From Streptomyces pseudovenezuelae (GTDB lineage Bacteria; Actinomycetota; Actinomycetes; Streptomycetales; Streptomycetaceae), in assembly GCF_001513955.1 (NCBI RefSeq), contig NZ_KQ948147.1:258532-322531 (forward strand): a stretch of DNA of 64,000 bases. The letters are read 5' to 3'. Shown in pieces: positions 16,935 through 24,688 of the stretch. The position numbers and the translations under genes are program-made. Position 1 is the stretch's first letter, and each line of letters opens with the position of its first letter. The notes beneath the pieces were generated by a model. It was not told where the DNA came from, did not search any database, and saw only the letters and a program-made list of their open reading frames with translations.

Positions 16935-17740
16935 GAACACGGCTGAAGACCGCCCTGGCCCTGCTGTTCACCGCCGTCATGCTGTTCCCGGTCTACTGGA
17001 TGCTCAACGTGTCCCTCACCCGGGACCAGGACATGCGCAAGAGCCCGCCGGACCTGTTCCCCGCCCACGCCACCCTGGAGGGCTACCGGGCCGTCATCGA
17101 CCAGCAGCTGCCCTACCTCGGCACCAGCCTCGTCATCGGCCTGGGCACCGTCGCCCTGACCGTGGCGCTGGCCGCCCCGGCCGGCTTCGCGCTGGCCAAA
17201 CTCCGCCCACGCGGCGGTGGAATCCTGAGCTTCGTCCTGCTGGCCGCCCAGATGATTCCCGGCATCATCATGGCGATGGGCTTCTACGCCATCTACCTCC
17301 AGCTCGGCCTGCTCCAGTCGGTGCCCGGACTGATCGTCGCCGACTCCACCCTGGCGGTGCCCTTCGCGGTGCTCATCTTCACCGCGTTCATGTCCGGCAT
17401 CCCCGGCGAACTCCTGCAGGCCGCGCAGGTGGACGGGGCCAGGGCCCTGCGCACCTTCTGGTCCGTCGTGCTGCCGATGAGCCGCAACTCCGTCGTCACC
17501 GTGTCGCTGTTCGCGTTCCTGTGGTCCTGGTCCGACTTCATCTTCGCCAGCACGCTCGTCAACGGCGGCGCCCACGAGCCGATCACCCTCGGCATCTACC
17601 ACTACATCGGCAACAACAACCAGCAGTGGAACGCCATCATGGCCACCGCGGTCGTCGCCTCCCTGCCCGCCGCGGTCATCCTCGTCCTCGCCCAGCGCTA
17701 CGTCGCCGCCGGCGTCACCGCCGGTGCCGTCAAGGACTGA
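16931..17740 (+). CDS. Sugar ABC transporter permease, MalG/UgpE type
   Basis: A 269-aa second permease subunit whose ATG overlaps the stop of the preceding gene (ATGA). Six hydrophobic segments are visible, and the EAA loop reads LLQAAQVDGARALRTFWSV. The C-terminal residues VAAGVTAGAVKD are typical of this subunit in Streptomyces. No ATPase gene follows, so the importer probably depends on the genome's shared MsiK-type ATPase. Confidence 0.9.
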   Translation: MRTRLKTALALLFTAVMLFPVYWMLNVSLTRDQDMRKSPPDLFPAHATLEGYRAVIDQQLPYLGTSLVIGLGTVALTVALAAPAGFALAKLRPRGGGILSFVLLAAQMIPGIIMAMGFYAIYLQLGLLQSVPGLIVADSTLAVPFAVLIFTAFMSGIPGELLQAAQVDGARALRTFWSVVLPMSRNSVVTVSLFAFLWSWSDFIFASTLVNGGAHEPITLGIYHYIGNNNQQWNAIMATAVVASLPAAVILVLAQRYVAAGVTAGAVKD

Positions 17741-17804
17741 CGTCCGCGGCCCCCTCTTTCCGACGATCACCGACGAGCCCTGCTCGAGAAACGAGTGCCT
17801 CTTC

Positions 17805-19541
17805 ATGACCGCCGACCGCTCCGGCCCGGCCTTCTCCGTCCAGGACATCCCGTTCAGCACGCACGGCTCCTGGTTCGGCATCTCCCCCGTGCTCGCGGAG
17901 AGGACCCGCGCCGAGGACCTCCACCTCGTCTCGCACCAGAACGGCATGCACGCCGTCCTGCGCCTCGTGCCGCTCGACCCCGCGACCGGTGAGCGGGCCG
18001 AGACCCAGGTCGAGGCGACCCCGGGCCTGCTGAGCTGGACCGGCGCGGCCGGGCGGGTGGAGCTCGCCTACGAGACGCCGGACACCGTACGACTGCGCGG
18101 CGCGGGCGCGCCGCTGCGGATCTCGGCGGCGGCCCCCACACTGACCCCGTTCAGCGGGACGTACTTCTACCGCGAACCGGCCGCCGACGCCTACGTGTTC
18201 ACCTCGTACGAAACCGGCCGCCGCTACCGGATCACCCTGCTGTCCGGCACCGTGGCCCAGGTGTCCGGCAGCCAGGCGCTGGGCAGCGCCGACCGGGGTG
18301 TCACCGTCGCGCCCGGCACGGACGGCGCCTGGGAGATCGCCGTGGAGGAACTCGACACCGCCCGCCCTGCCTACGTGCCGGCCGCGGCCTTCGGCAAGGT
18401 GGTCGAGGCCGCGCGGAACGCCTTCGCGGACTTCGCCGACACCGTGGCCCCCTGGCGCTCCGCCGCCACCCCGGCGGCCGAACTCGCCGCCTACGTCCTG
18501 TGGTCGGCGACCGTACGTCCGGCCGGTCTGGTCACCCGGCCCGGCGTCCTGATGTCCAAGCACTGGATGGACAAGGTCTGGAGCTGGGACCACTGCTTCA
18601 ACGCCCTCGCCCTGGCGCCCGGTTGCCCCGAGCTGGCCTGGGACCAGTTCCAGCTGCCCTTCGACCACCAGGACGAGACCGGGGCGCTGCCCGACTCGGT
18701 CACCCACTCCGAGGTGCTCCACAACTTCGTCAAACCGCCCATCCACGGCTGGACGTTCGGCCATCTGCGCCGCCGGCTGCCCACCCCCGTGGGACAGGGC
18801 GAACTGACCGGGACGTACGACAGGATGGTGCGCTGGACGGAGTTCTGGCTCACCGCCCGGCGCGCACCCGGCGCCGCCCTGCCGCACTACCAGCACGGCA
18901 ATGACAGCGGCTGGGACAACGCCACCACCTTCGACCCCGAGCGCGTGGTCGTCACCGCGGACCTGGCCGCCTTCCTCACCCTCCAGCTGCGGGAACTCGC
19001 CGATCTGGCACAGCAGTTGGAGAGACCTGACGACGTCAGCCGGTGGACGCGGGCCGCCGAGGAGACGCAGCGGGCGATGTTCGACGAGCTGTGGACGGGC
19101 GACCGGTTCGTCACCCGGGGCGTCGACAGCGGCGACACCTGGGGCACGTCCAGCCTGCTCGACCTGATGCCCGTCGTGCTGGGTGAGCAGCTGCCGCCCG
19201 ACGTCGGCGAGGCGCTGGCCCGCCGGATCGAGGCCCATCTGACCCCGTACGGCCTGGCCACGGAGCTGCCCACCTCGCCGCACTACCTGTCCGACGGTTA
19301 CTGGCGCGGCCCGATCTGGGCCCCCGCGACGGTCCTCGTCGAGGACGGACTGCGCCGCGGCGGCCACCTCCGGCTCGCGGACGAGGTCAGCGCCCGCTTC
19401 CGCGCCCTGTGCGAGCAGCACGGCTTCGCGGAGAACTTCGACGCCCTGACCGGAACGGGTCTGCGCGACCGCGCCTACACCTGGACGGCCGCCGCCTACC
19501 TCCTCCTCGCCGAGGCCCACGCGCGGCGGGAGGACCGGTGA
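17805..19541 (+). CDS. GH63-like (alpha/alpha)6-barrel glycosidase
   Basis: A 578-aa protein without signal peptide, so a cytoplasmic enzyme acting on the imported sugar. The N-terminal 200 residues form a beta-sandwich-like domain. The C-terminal part is an (alpha/alpha)6 barrel with the GH63/MGH1-type blocks WSWDHCFNALAL (259-270) and GNDSGWDNAT. Asp371 in SGWDN is the expected general acid, and Glu543 in HGFAENFDALTG the likely base. Inverting alpha-glucosidase-type activity is suggested; the substrate is unknown. I chose the ATG at 17805 because the protein begins with a conserved-looking region; the upstream extension to 17724 lacks family character. Its stop lies 6 bases from the converging P450 stop. 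Confidence 0.78.
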   Translation: MTADRSGPAFSVQDIPFSTHGSWFGISPVLAERTRAEDLHLVSHQNGMHAVLRLVPLDPATGERAETQVEATPGLLSWTGAAGRVELAYETPDTVRLRGAGAPLRISAAAPTLTPFSGTYFYREPAADAYVFTSYETGRRYRITLLSGTVAQVSGSQALGSADRGVTVAPGTDGAWEIAVEELDTARPAYVPAAAFGKVVEAARNAFADFADTVAPWRSAATPAAELAAYVLWSATVRPAGLVTRPGVLMSKHWMDKVWSWDHCFNALALAPGCPELAWDQFQLPFDHQDETGALPDSVTHSEVLHNFVKPPIHGWTFGHLRRRLPTPVGQGELTGTYDRMVRWTEFWLTARRAPGAALPHYQHGNDSGWDNATTFDPERVVVTADLAAFLTLQLRELADLAQQLERPDDVSRWTRAAEETQRAMFDELWTGDRFVTRGVDSGDTWGTSSLLDLMPVVLGEQLPPDVGEALARRIEAHLTPYGLATELPTSPHYLSDGYWRGPIWAPATVLVEDGLRRGGHLRLADEVSARFRALCEQHGFAENFDALTGTGLRDRAYTWTAAAYLLLAEAHARREDR

Positions 19542-19547
19542 GAGCGG

Positions 19548-20828
19548 TCAGGCCAGGGTGACCTCGACCGGCAGCTTCTTGATGCCGTTGACGAAGTTCG
19601 AGCGGACCCGGGGGACTTCGCCCGCCAGCCGGATGTCGGCGAGGCGCGGGATCAGCTCCTCGAACATGATCCGGATCTCGGTGCGGGCGAGGAGGTTGCC
19701 CAGGCACAGGTGCGGGCTGCCCTTGCCGAAGGTGACGTGGTCGTTGTGCTGCCGGGCCACGTCGAAGTCGTAGGGGTTGCCGAAGACCTCCTCGTCGCGG
19801 TTGCCGGAGGCGTACCACATGACGACCTTGTCGCCCTCCCTGACCCGCTTGCCGCCCAGTTCGACGTCCCGGGTCGCGGTGCGCCGGAAGTGGTAGACGG
19901 GGGAGGCCCAGCGCAGGAACTCCTCGACCGCCGTGGGGATCAGCGAGGGTTCGTCCCTGAGGCGGGCCAGCTGCTCGGGGTGCTGGAGGAGGGCCAGCAT
20001 GGAGTGGGTGATGGTGTGGCGGGTGGTCTCGTTGCCGGCCACCACCAGCAGCAGGAAGTAGTTGTCGAAGTCCTGCGGGGAGAGCGGGACGCCGTCGCGC
20101 GGGGTGGTGTTGACCAGCTTGGACACCAGGTCGGTGCCCTCGCCGCCGCGTCGCTGCCGGGCCAGTTCCCGGCCGTACTCGAAGACTTCGAGGGAGGCGG
20201 GGGAGCGGAAGGGCAGATCGCGGTACTGCTCGCTCTCCGCGCTGTGCAGCAGGACGTCCGCGTAGTCGGGGTCGGTGTTGCCGATGATGCGGTTGCCCCA
20301 GTCGATGAGCTGCTGGTTGTCCTCGGGGGGTACGTCGAGGAGCCGGGCCAGGACGTTGATGGGGAAGTCCGCCGAGACCTCCTTGACGAAGTCGAAGGTT
20401 CCCTTGGCCAGCGCCGCGTCCAGGGTCTTCGCGGTCAGACCGCGCAGGAAGTCGGTGTAGCTGTTGATGACCCCCGCGCCGAACTGCCGCTGGATCACGC
20501 TGCGCAGGGCGCGGTGGCGGACCCCGTCCAGCTCCAGGATCGAGGCGCGCTTCTTGATCTGGTCCTCGTCGACCTCCTCCAGGTTCACGAACCGCGTGGA
20601 GGTGAAGGTCTCCGCGTCCCGGTCCACGCGCGCGATGTCCGCGTGCCGGGTCACCGACCAGAAACCGGAGTTGGGCGCCTCCTCGGGCTGCCAGTGCACC
20701 GGGTCCTCGTGCCGCAGGGTGTGGAACATGCGCCAGGGGGTGACGCCGTCGGTGAAGTGGTCGAGGTTCGCGAGGTCGACGTCCGCGAGGTGCATCGGCT
20801 CGATGGCGTCGGTTGCTGTCGTCGTCAT
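19548..20828 (-). CDS. Cytochrome P450 (bacterial class I)
   Basis: A 426-aa soluble P450. The I-helix oxygen-binding motif is AGNETTRH (264-271), the K-helix ExxR is Glu303-Arg306, and the haem ligand is Cys375 in FGKGSPHLCLG. Overall it resembles actinobacterial CYP125/CYP142-like or terpene-oxidising P450s more than macrolide hydroxylases. The ATG at 20828 has AAGGAC upstream and lies 11 bases after the ligase gene, so the two are co-transcribed. A 3Fe-4S ferredoxin and a ferredoxin reductase are encoded divergently 1.6 kb away and complete the electron chain. The substrate is unknown; context suggests oxidation of an amine-derived intermediate. Confidence 0.93.
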   Translation of the reverse strand: MTTTATDAIEPMHLADVDLANLDHFTDGVTPWRMFHTLRHEDPVHWQPEEAPNSGFWSVTRHADIARVDRDAETFTSTRFVNLEEVDEDQIKKRASILELDGVRHRALRSVIQRQFGAGVINSYTDFLRGLTAKTLDAALAKGTFDFVKEVSADFPINVLARLLDVPPEDNQQLIDWGNRIIGNTDPDYADVLLHSAESEQYRDLPFRSPASLEVFEYGRELARQRRGGEGTDLVSKLVNTTPRDGVPLSPQDFDNYFLLLVVAGNETTRHTITHSMLALLQHPEQLARLRDEPSLIPTAVEEFLRWASPVYHFRRTATRDVELGGKRVREGDKVVMWYASGNRDEEVFGNPYDFDVARQHNDHVTFGKGSPHLCLGNLLARTEIRIMFEELIPRLADIRLAGEVPRVRSNFVNGIKKLPVEVTLA

Positions 20829-20839
20829 CCGGGGGTCCT

Positions 20840-22195
20840 TCACAGGTGGTAGGCGTACTCGGTGAACTCCCAGTCGGTGACGTGCCGTTGGAAGCGTTCG
20901 ACCTCGTTGCGCTTGTAGGTGAGGTAAGAGGTGGTGAAGTCCTTGCCGAGCAGTTCGGCCAGCGGGGCGTCGGCCTCCAGGGCGTCGAGCGCGGCGGACA
21001 GGTCCATGGGCAGGACGGCGGAGCGGGCGGTGTCGTAGCCGTAGCCCTCCAGCGGGACGGGCGGTTCCTCGCCGGCCTGGATGCCGAGCAGGGCGGCGGC
21101 GAGAGTGCCGGCGATCAGCAGGTACGGGTTGGCACTGGCGTCGCCGAGCCGCAGTTCGAGCCGGGCCCCCGAGCCGCGCTCGGGCGGGACGCGGACCATG
21201 GCGCTGCGGTTGTCCAGGCCCCAGTCGATCAGCCAGGGGGCGAGGGTGTCGGGCCCGAAGCGTTTGTAGGAGTTGACCGTCGGGTTGGCGAGGGCGGCCA
21301 GCGCGGGGGCGTGGGCCAGGATCCCGGCGACGGCGTGCCGGGCGGCCGCCGAGAGGCCGTGGGCGCCCGCCGGGTCGTCGAAGGCGTTGTCCCCCTCCTC
21401 GTCCTGGCAGGAGAGGTGGAGGTGGAAGCCGGAGCCGCCCGCGTCGCCGAAGGGCTTGGCCATGAAGGTGGCCAGGTTGCCCTCCTTGCGGGCGAGTTCC
21501 TTCACGGCGGCCTTGAAGCGGAAGGCGCGGTCGGCGGCGTCCAGGGCCTCGGAGTGGGTCAGGTTGATCTCGTACTGGCCGCCGTCGAACTCGTGGTTCC
21601 CGGTGATGACACCGAGCCCGAGGTCGCGCAGCAGTCGCAGGGTGCGCAGCAGGTGGTTGCCGGGGTCGGCGCGCAGCCCGGCGGTGTAGACGGCGCCCGT
21701 CACCTCCGGGGCGCGGCGCCAGCCGGCGGGGGTCCCGGGGGCGGGCTCCAGCAGGAAGTACTCCAGCTCGGGCCCCACGACCGGGCGCAGTCCCTGGGCC
21801 GCGCACCGGTCCAGCACGGCCCGCAGCAGGTCGCGCGGCGACTCGGCGGCCGGGCCCGAGGTCGCCGGGTCGGTGACCTCGCCGAGACAGGTGGCGACGC
21901 CCGGTTCCCAGGGCAGCGCGGACAGGGTCGACAGGTCGGGCCGTACGCACACGTCGGGCAGGCCCGCGTCGAGACCGCCCGCGACCGGGACCACGTCCCC
22001 CTGCGGGGTGGTGTGGTAGACGGCCCGGCAGAAGGCCAGGCCGTGCGCGCAGGCCGAGGGCAGATGATCCACCAGGACGTCCCGGGCGCGGTCCGTGCCG
22101 ATGAGGTCGGGATAGATCACCCGCACCACGTCGATGCCGTCGGCGGTGAGCCGCTCGACGTGACGGCGGATGTCTGGGGAGTCGTGAGCGCTCAC
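20840..22195 (-). CDS. Glutamine synthetase-like gamma-glutamyl-amine ligase
   Basis: A 451-aa member of the glutamine synthetase fold. Metal and nucleotide-site blocks are visible: VVGPELEYFLL, NHEFDGGQYEIN and KPFGDAGGSGFHLHLS, then SYKRFGPDTLAPW and ELRLGDASANPYL. Such paralogs (PuuA of Escherichia coli, GlnA3 and GlnA4 of Streptomyces coelicolor) join glutamate to amines rather than to ammonia. The GTG at 22195 is preceded by GGAGG. It leads the minus-strand operon with the P450 and is controlled from a promoter carrying the GTTTGAA operator. The PuuC-like and PuuD-like genes at 31.5-33.7 kb support the gamma-glutamylation role; the amine is not identifiable. Confidence 0.85.
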   Translation of the reverse strand: MSAHDSPDIRRHVERLTADGIDVVRVIYPDLIGTDRARDVLVDHLPSACAHGLAFCRAVYHTTPQGDVVPVAGGLDAGLPDVCVRPDLSTLSALPWEPGVATCLGEVTDPATSGPAAESPRDLLRAVLDRCAAQGLRPVVGPELEYFLLEPAPGTPAGWRRAPEVTGAVYTAGLRADPGNHLLRTLRLLRDLGLGVITGNHEFDGGQYEINLTHSEALDAADRAFRFKAAVKELARKEGNLATFMAKPFGDAGGSGFHLHLSCQDEEGDNAFDDPAGAHGLSAAARHAVAGILAHAPALAALANPTVNSYKRFGPDTLAPWLIDWGLDNRSAMVRVPPERGSGARLELRLGDASANPYLLIAGTLAAALLGIQAGEEPPVPLEGYGYDTARSAVLPMDLSAALDALEADAPLAELLGKDFTTSYLTYKRNEVERFQRHVTDWEFTEYAYHL

Positions 22196-22234
22196 CGATG
22201 CCTCCTTGGGCGGCTGGAGCAGCCTCGGGTGTTC

Positions 22235-22248
22235 GTTTGAACCCGAAC
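22235..22248. promoter_or_regulatory. Regulon operator, copy 1 (GTTTGAACCCGAAC)
   Basis: An imperfect inverted repeat of GTTTG arms around a 4-base centre, overlapping the end of the -10 box of the minus-strand ligase/P450 promoter. It is one of four copies in the island (see 22342, 29504 and 31507). A wider GTTCG...CGAAC repeat (22231-22248) overlaps it. Confidence 0.7.
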
Positions 22249-22275
22249 GTTATGGAGGAGGTCGTCCGCCCGCAA
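22247..22275 (-). promoter_or_regulatory. Promoter of the ligase-P450 operon
   Basis: On the minus strand, TTGCGG (22275-22270), a 17-bp spacer and TAACGT (22252-22247). Operator copy 1 overlaps the last bases of the -10 box and extends over the start site. Confidence 0.5.
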
Positions 22276-22294
22276 GGGGTGGACGCAAATAATT

Positions 22295-22308
22295 TATCCA
22301 CCTGGATA
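22295..22308. promoter_or_regulatory. Inverted repeat TATCCACCTGGATA between the divergent promoters
   Basis: A 14-bp inverted repeat with 6-bp arms in the only AT-rich patch of the region, upstream of both promoters. It could bind an activator or a second regulator; no other copy was found in the window. Confidence 0.4.
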
Positions 22309-22312
22309 GGTG

Positions 22313-22341
22313 TTGACCAGAGGGTGCGGTCTGCCTACCTT
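22313..22341 (+). promoter_or_regulatory. Promoter of the ferredoxin-reductase-ring-cleavage operon
   Basis: TTGACC (22313-22318), a 17-bp spacer and TACCTT (22336-22341). Operator copy 2 begins at the very next base, which is a classic repression layout. Confidence 0.7.
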
Positions 22342-22355
22342 GTTTGAAGCCAAAC
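22342..22355. promoter_or_regulatory. Regulon operator, copy 2 (GTTTGAAGCCAAAC)
   Basis: The most symmetric of the four copies, with perfect 5-bp arms GTTTG/CAAAC around AAGC. It covers the transcription start of the ferredoxin operon. Confidence 0.8.
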
Positions 22356-22361
22356 GAGTTG

Positions 22362-22414
22362 GGGGTGCCTCCGCACCCCTTTGGCAGGGGGCCCGGCCGC
22401 AGCCGGCCGGGCCC
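22362..22414 (+). promoter_or_regulatory. Two stem-loops in the ferredoxin leader, the second terminator-like
   Basis: GGGGTGC-CTCC-GCACCCC (22362-22379) is followed by an 11-bp perfect stem (22389-22399 with 22404-22414, loop CAGC) and then TTCTTC. Both lie in the leader between the promoter and the ferredoxin start at 22456. The second has the form of an intrinsic terminator, so transcript attenuation is possible; no leader peptide was recognised. Confidence 0.5.
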
Positions 22415-22455
22415 TTCTTCACCCCTTCGCTCCCGCTCCCTCAGGAGGACCGGCC

Positions 22456-22644
22456 ATGAAGGTCGTCGTCGACATGAACAAGTGCCAGGACCACGGCCAG
22501 TGCGTCTTCGCGGCCCCCGACGTCTTCTCGATGGACGAGGACGGCCGTCTGCTGTACGTCCCCGACCCCGACGACGCGCTGCGCGACGAGGTCGAGGAAG
22601 CCGCGGACCTGTGCCCGCTCCAGGCGATCCGGATCGAGGACTGA
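22456..22644 (+). CDS. [3Fe-4S] ferredoxin, P450 partner
   Basis: A 62-aa ferredoxin with the single-cluster pattern of P450 partners: Cys10, Cys16 and Cys53-Pro, where the fourth cysteine of a 4Fe-4S site is missing (CQDHGQC). It is acidic at the C-terminus, as usual for docking to P450s. The ATG at 22456 follows AGGAGG. It passes electrons from the reductase encoded next to the P450 at 19548-20828. It is the first gene of a plus-strand operon reaching to 27938. Confidence 0.92.
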   Translation: MKVVVDMNKCQDHGQCVFAAPDVFSMDEDGRLLYVPDPDDALRDEVEEAADLCPLQAIRIED

Positions 22645-22645
22645 C

Positions 22646-23836
22646 GTGGGCGCCGGCATCGTCGTCGCGGGCGCCTCGATGGGCGGCCTGCGCGCGGCCG
22701 AGCAACTGCGCGCCGCCGGCTGGACCGGCCGGATCACGGTCGTCGGCGACGAACCGCACATGCCGTACAACCGGCCTCCGCTGTCCAAGGAGGTCCTCGC
22801 CGGCCGGGCACCCTTCGCCTCGCTCGCCTTCACCCCCAAGGCGTCCGCGGCCGACGTGGAGTGGCGGCTGGGCGCGAGGATCGTGGCCTCCCGGCTCGCC
22901 GAACGCAACGTCTCGCTCGACGACGGCTCGGTCCTGCCGTACGACGGTCTCGTCGTCGCCACCGGCATGCGGCCCCGCCGGCTGGGCTGCCCGGGACCGC
23001 TCACCGGCCGGCACACGGTCCGCACGATCGACGACGCCCAGGGGCTGCGGGACGAGCTGACCCGGCCCGGCGCGCGCGTGGTCGTCGTCGGCGCCGGGTT
23101 CATCGGCTGCGAGGTCGCCGCGACGGCCGTGGCGCTCGGCGTCGCCGAGGTGACGGTCGTCGACCCGCTGCCCCTGCCCATGGTCGGACCGCTCGGGGAA
23201 CTGCTGGGGCGCGCGCTGCTCAAGAGACACGAGGAACGCGGCGTGCGCTTCGCGCTGGGCACCGGAGTGGCCGGTTTCGCGGGCGAGGACCGTGTCACCG
23301 GGGTCGTCCTGTCCGACGGGACGGTGCTGGAGGCCGACGTGGTCGTCGAGTCCGTCGGATCGGTCGCCAACACCGAGTGGCTCGACGGCAACGGGCTCGA
23401 TCTCTCCGACGGGGTGCTCACCGACGGGCTCCTGAGGGTCGGGGGCCGGCCGGAGGTCGTCGCGGTCGGCGACGTCGCCCGCTTCCCCAACGCCCGCTAC
23501 GACGGCGTCCCCCGCCGTGTCGAGCACTGGTCCATCCCGGCCGACACCGCCAAGCACGCCGCCAGGACCCTCGTCGGCACCGAGCAGGCACCCTTCGCGC
23601 CGCTGCCCACCTTCTGGAGCGACCAGCACGAGTTCCGGCTCCAGTCCTTCGGCGCGCCCGCGCTCGGCAAGGACGACGTGCGGATCCTGAGCGGCGATCC
23701 GGAGGGTGACGTCCTGGTGGGCTACCACACCGGCGGCCGGCTCGTCGGCGTCGTGGCGCTCGGCGGGCACGCCGCCGCCACCGGTGCCGCCCGCTACCGC
23801 GCCCAGCTGCTGAAGCAGCCCGCCCTCACCGCGTAA
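22646..23836 (+). CDS. FAD/NAD(P)H-dependent ferredoxin reductase
   Basis: A 396-aa flavoprotein of the putidaredoxin-reductase/BphA4 type, starting at a GTG one base after the ferredoxin stop and preceded by GAGGAC. The FAD-binding Rossmann motif is at residues 6-21 (VVAGASMGGLRAAEQL). A second, NAD(P)H-binding motif is VVVVGAGFIGCEVAA in the middle. The C-terminal FAD-contact block VAVGDVARFPN is present. It reduces the preceding ferredoxin and so completes a three-component P450 system. Confidence 0.92.
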   Translation: MGAGIVVAGASMGGLRAAEQLRAAGWTGRITVVGDEPHMPYNRPPLSKEVLAGRAPFASLAFTPKASAADVEWRLGARIVASRLAERNVSLDDGSVLPYDGLVVATGMRPRRLGCPGPLTGRHTVRTIDDAQGLRDELTRPGARVVVVGAGFIGCEVAATAVALGVAEVTVVDPLPLPMVGPLGELLGRALLKRHEERGVRFALGTGVAGFAGEDRVTGVVLSDGTVLEADVVVESVGSVANTEWLDGNGLDLSDGVLTDGLLRVGGRPEVVAVGDVARFPNARYDGVPRRVEHWSIPADTAKHAARTLVGTEQAPFAPLPTFWSDQHEFRLQSFGAPALGKDDVRILSGDPEGDVLVGYHTGGRLVGVVALGGHAAATGAARYRAQLLKQPALTA

Positions 23837-23847
23837 GGAACCCCGTC

Positions 23848-24654
23848 ATGTCTGCTGTCCGCGGCTACTTCCACCCCAAGACGGCGAGCGGTGCCTCGTC
23901 GCTGATCCCCGCGCCCCCGTGGCGCTACTCCGGTGACTTGCTCACCGTCGAGTACCGCACGGATCCCGCACGGGTACGTGAACTGCTCCCCGAGCCACTG
24001 GAGCTGGCCGACGAGGACCCGGGCGCCGTCGCCCTGATCTGGGCCGACTGGCAGTCCTGCTCGGCGTCGGGGGAGGAACTGCTCGACCCCGTGCGGGCCC
24101 AGTACAAGGAGGCCTTCGCGGTCGTGCGCTGCAGGTACCGCGGGGAGACCTACTCCCGCTGCGTGTACATCTGGGTCGACAAGGACTTCGCGATCGCGCG
24201 AGGGCTGCACCAGGGCTATCCGAAGAAGCTCGGCTCGATCCACCAGACCCGCCCGCACCCGTACGGGCCCGCACCGCGGATCGAGGCGGGCGCCCGCTTC
24301 GGCGCGACGCTCGCCGCGGCGGACCGGCGGCTCGCCCAGGCCGTGGTGACCCTGCGGGAACCGTCCGAGGGCAACGGGTTCGTCAACGCCCACCCCATGG
24401 CCCACCACCGGTGGCTGCCCCACATCGAGAAGGGCAAGGGGCTCGCGCTGGACGAACTGATCGAGACCGGGGCCGCCTCCTTCGAGGGCGGCCAACCCTG
24501 GGTCGGCGAGGCCGAGTTGGAGCTGTTCGAGGCACCCACCGAGGAGCTGGCCCGGCTGGAGATCCGCGAACCGGTCGCCGCGTACTACCGGCAGGTCGGC
24601 GTCGTCTGGGACGGCGGCCGACTCCTGGAGTCCGGAACCTCCGAAGCCCAATGA
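23848..24654 (+). CDS. Acetoacetate decarboxylase-like protein
   Basis: A 268-aa protein of the acetoacetate decarboxylase superfamily. The Schiff-base lysine pair is visible in GYPKKLGSI (Lys126-Lys127), with Arg and Glu residues around the pocket. In known relatives this fold either decarboxylates beta-keto acids or catalyses aldol/dehydratase steps. Its position between the P450 redox partners and the ring-cleavage genes suggests it acts on a keto-acid intermediate of the pathway, perhaps in place of a missing hydratase or decarboxylase. That role is inference. Confidence 0.82.
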   Translation: MSAVRGYFHPKTASGASSLIPAPPWRYSGDLLTVEYRTDPARVRELLPEPLELADEDPGAVALIWADWQSCSASGEELLDPVRAQYKEAFAVVRCRYRGETYSRCVYIWVDKDFAIARGLHQGYPKKLGSIHQTRPHPYGPAPRIEAGARFGATLAAADRRLAQAVVTLREPSEGNGFVNAHPMAHHRWLPHIEKGKGLALDELIETGAASFEGGQPWVGEAELELFEAPTEELARLEIREPVAAYYRQVGVVWDGGRLLESGTSEAQ

Positions 24655-24688
24655 CCCCCGTCCACCACGCAGCACCTGGAGACCGGAC

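Noticed and set aside
20840..22301. Minus-strand open frame continuing the P450 reading frame across the ligase gene
   Set aside because: The part beyond 20828 is the out-of-frame shadow of the ligase gene, Arg/Pro/Gly-rich and without motifs. It does not represent a fusion protein.
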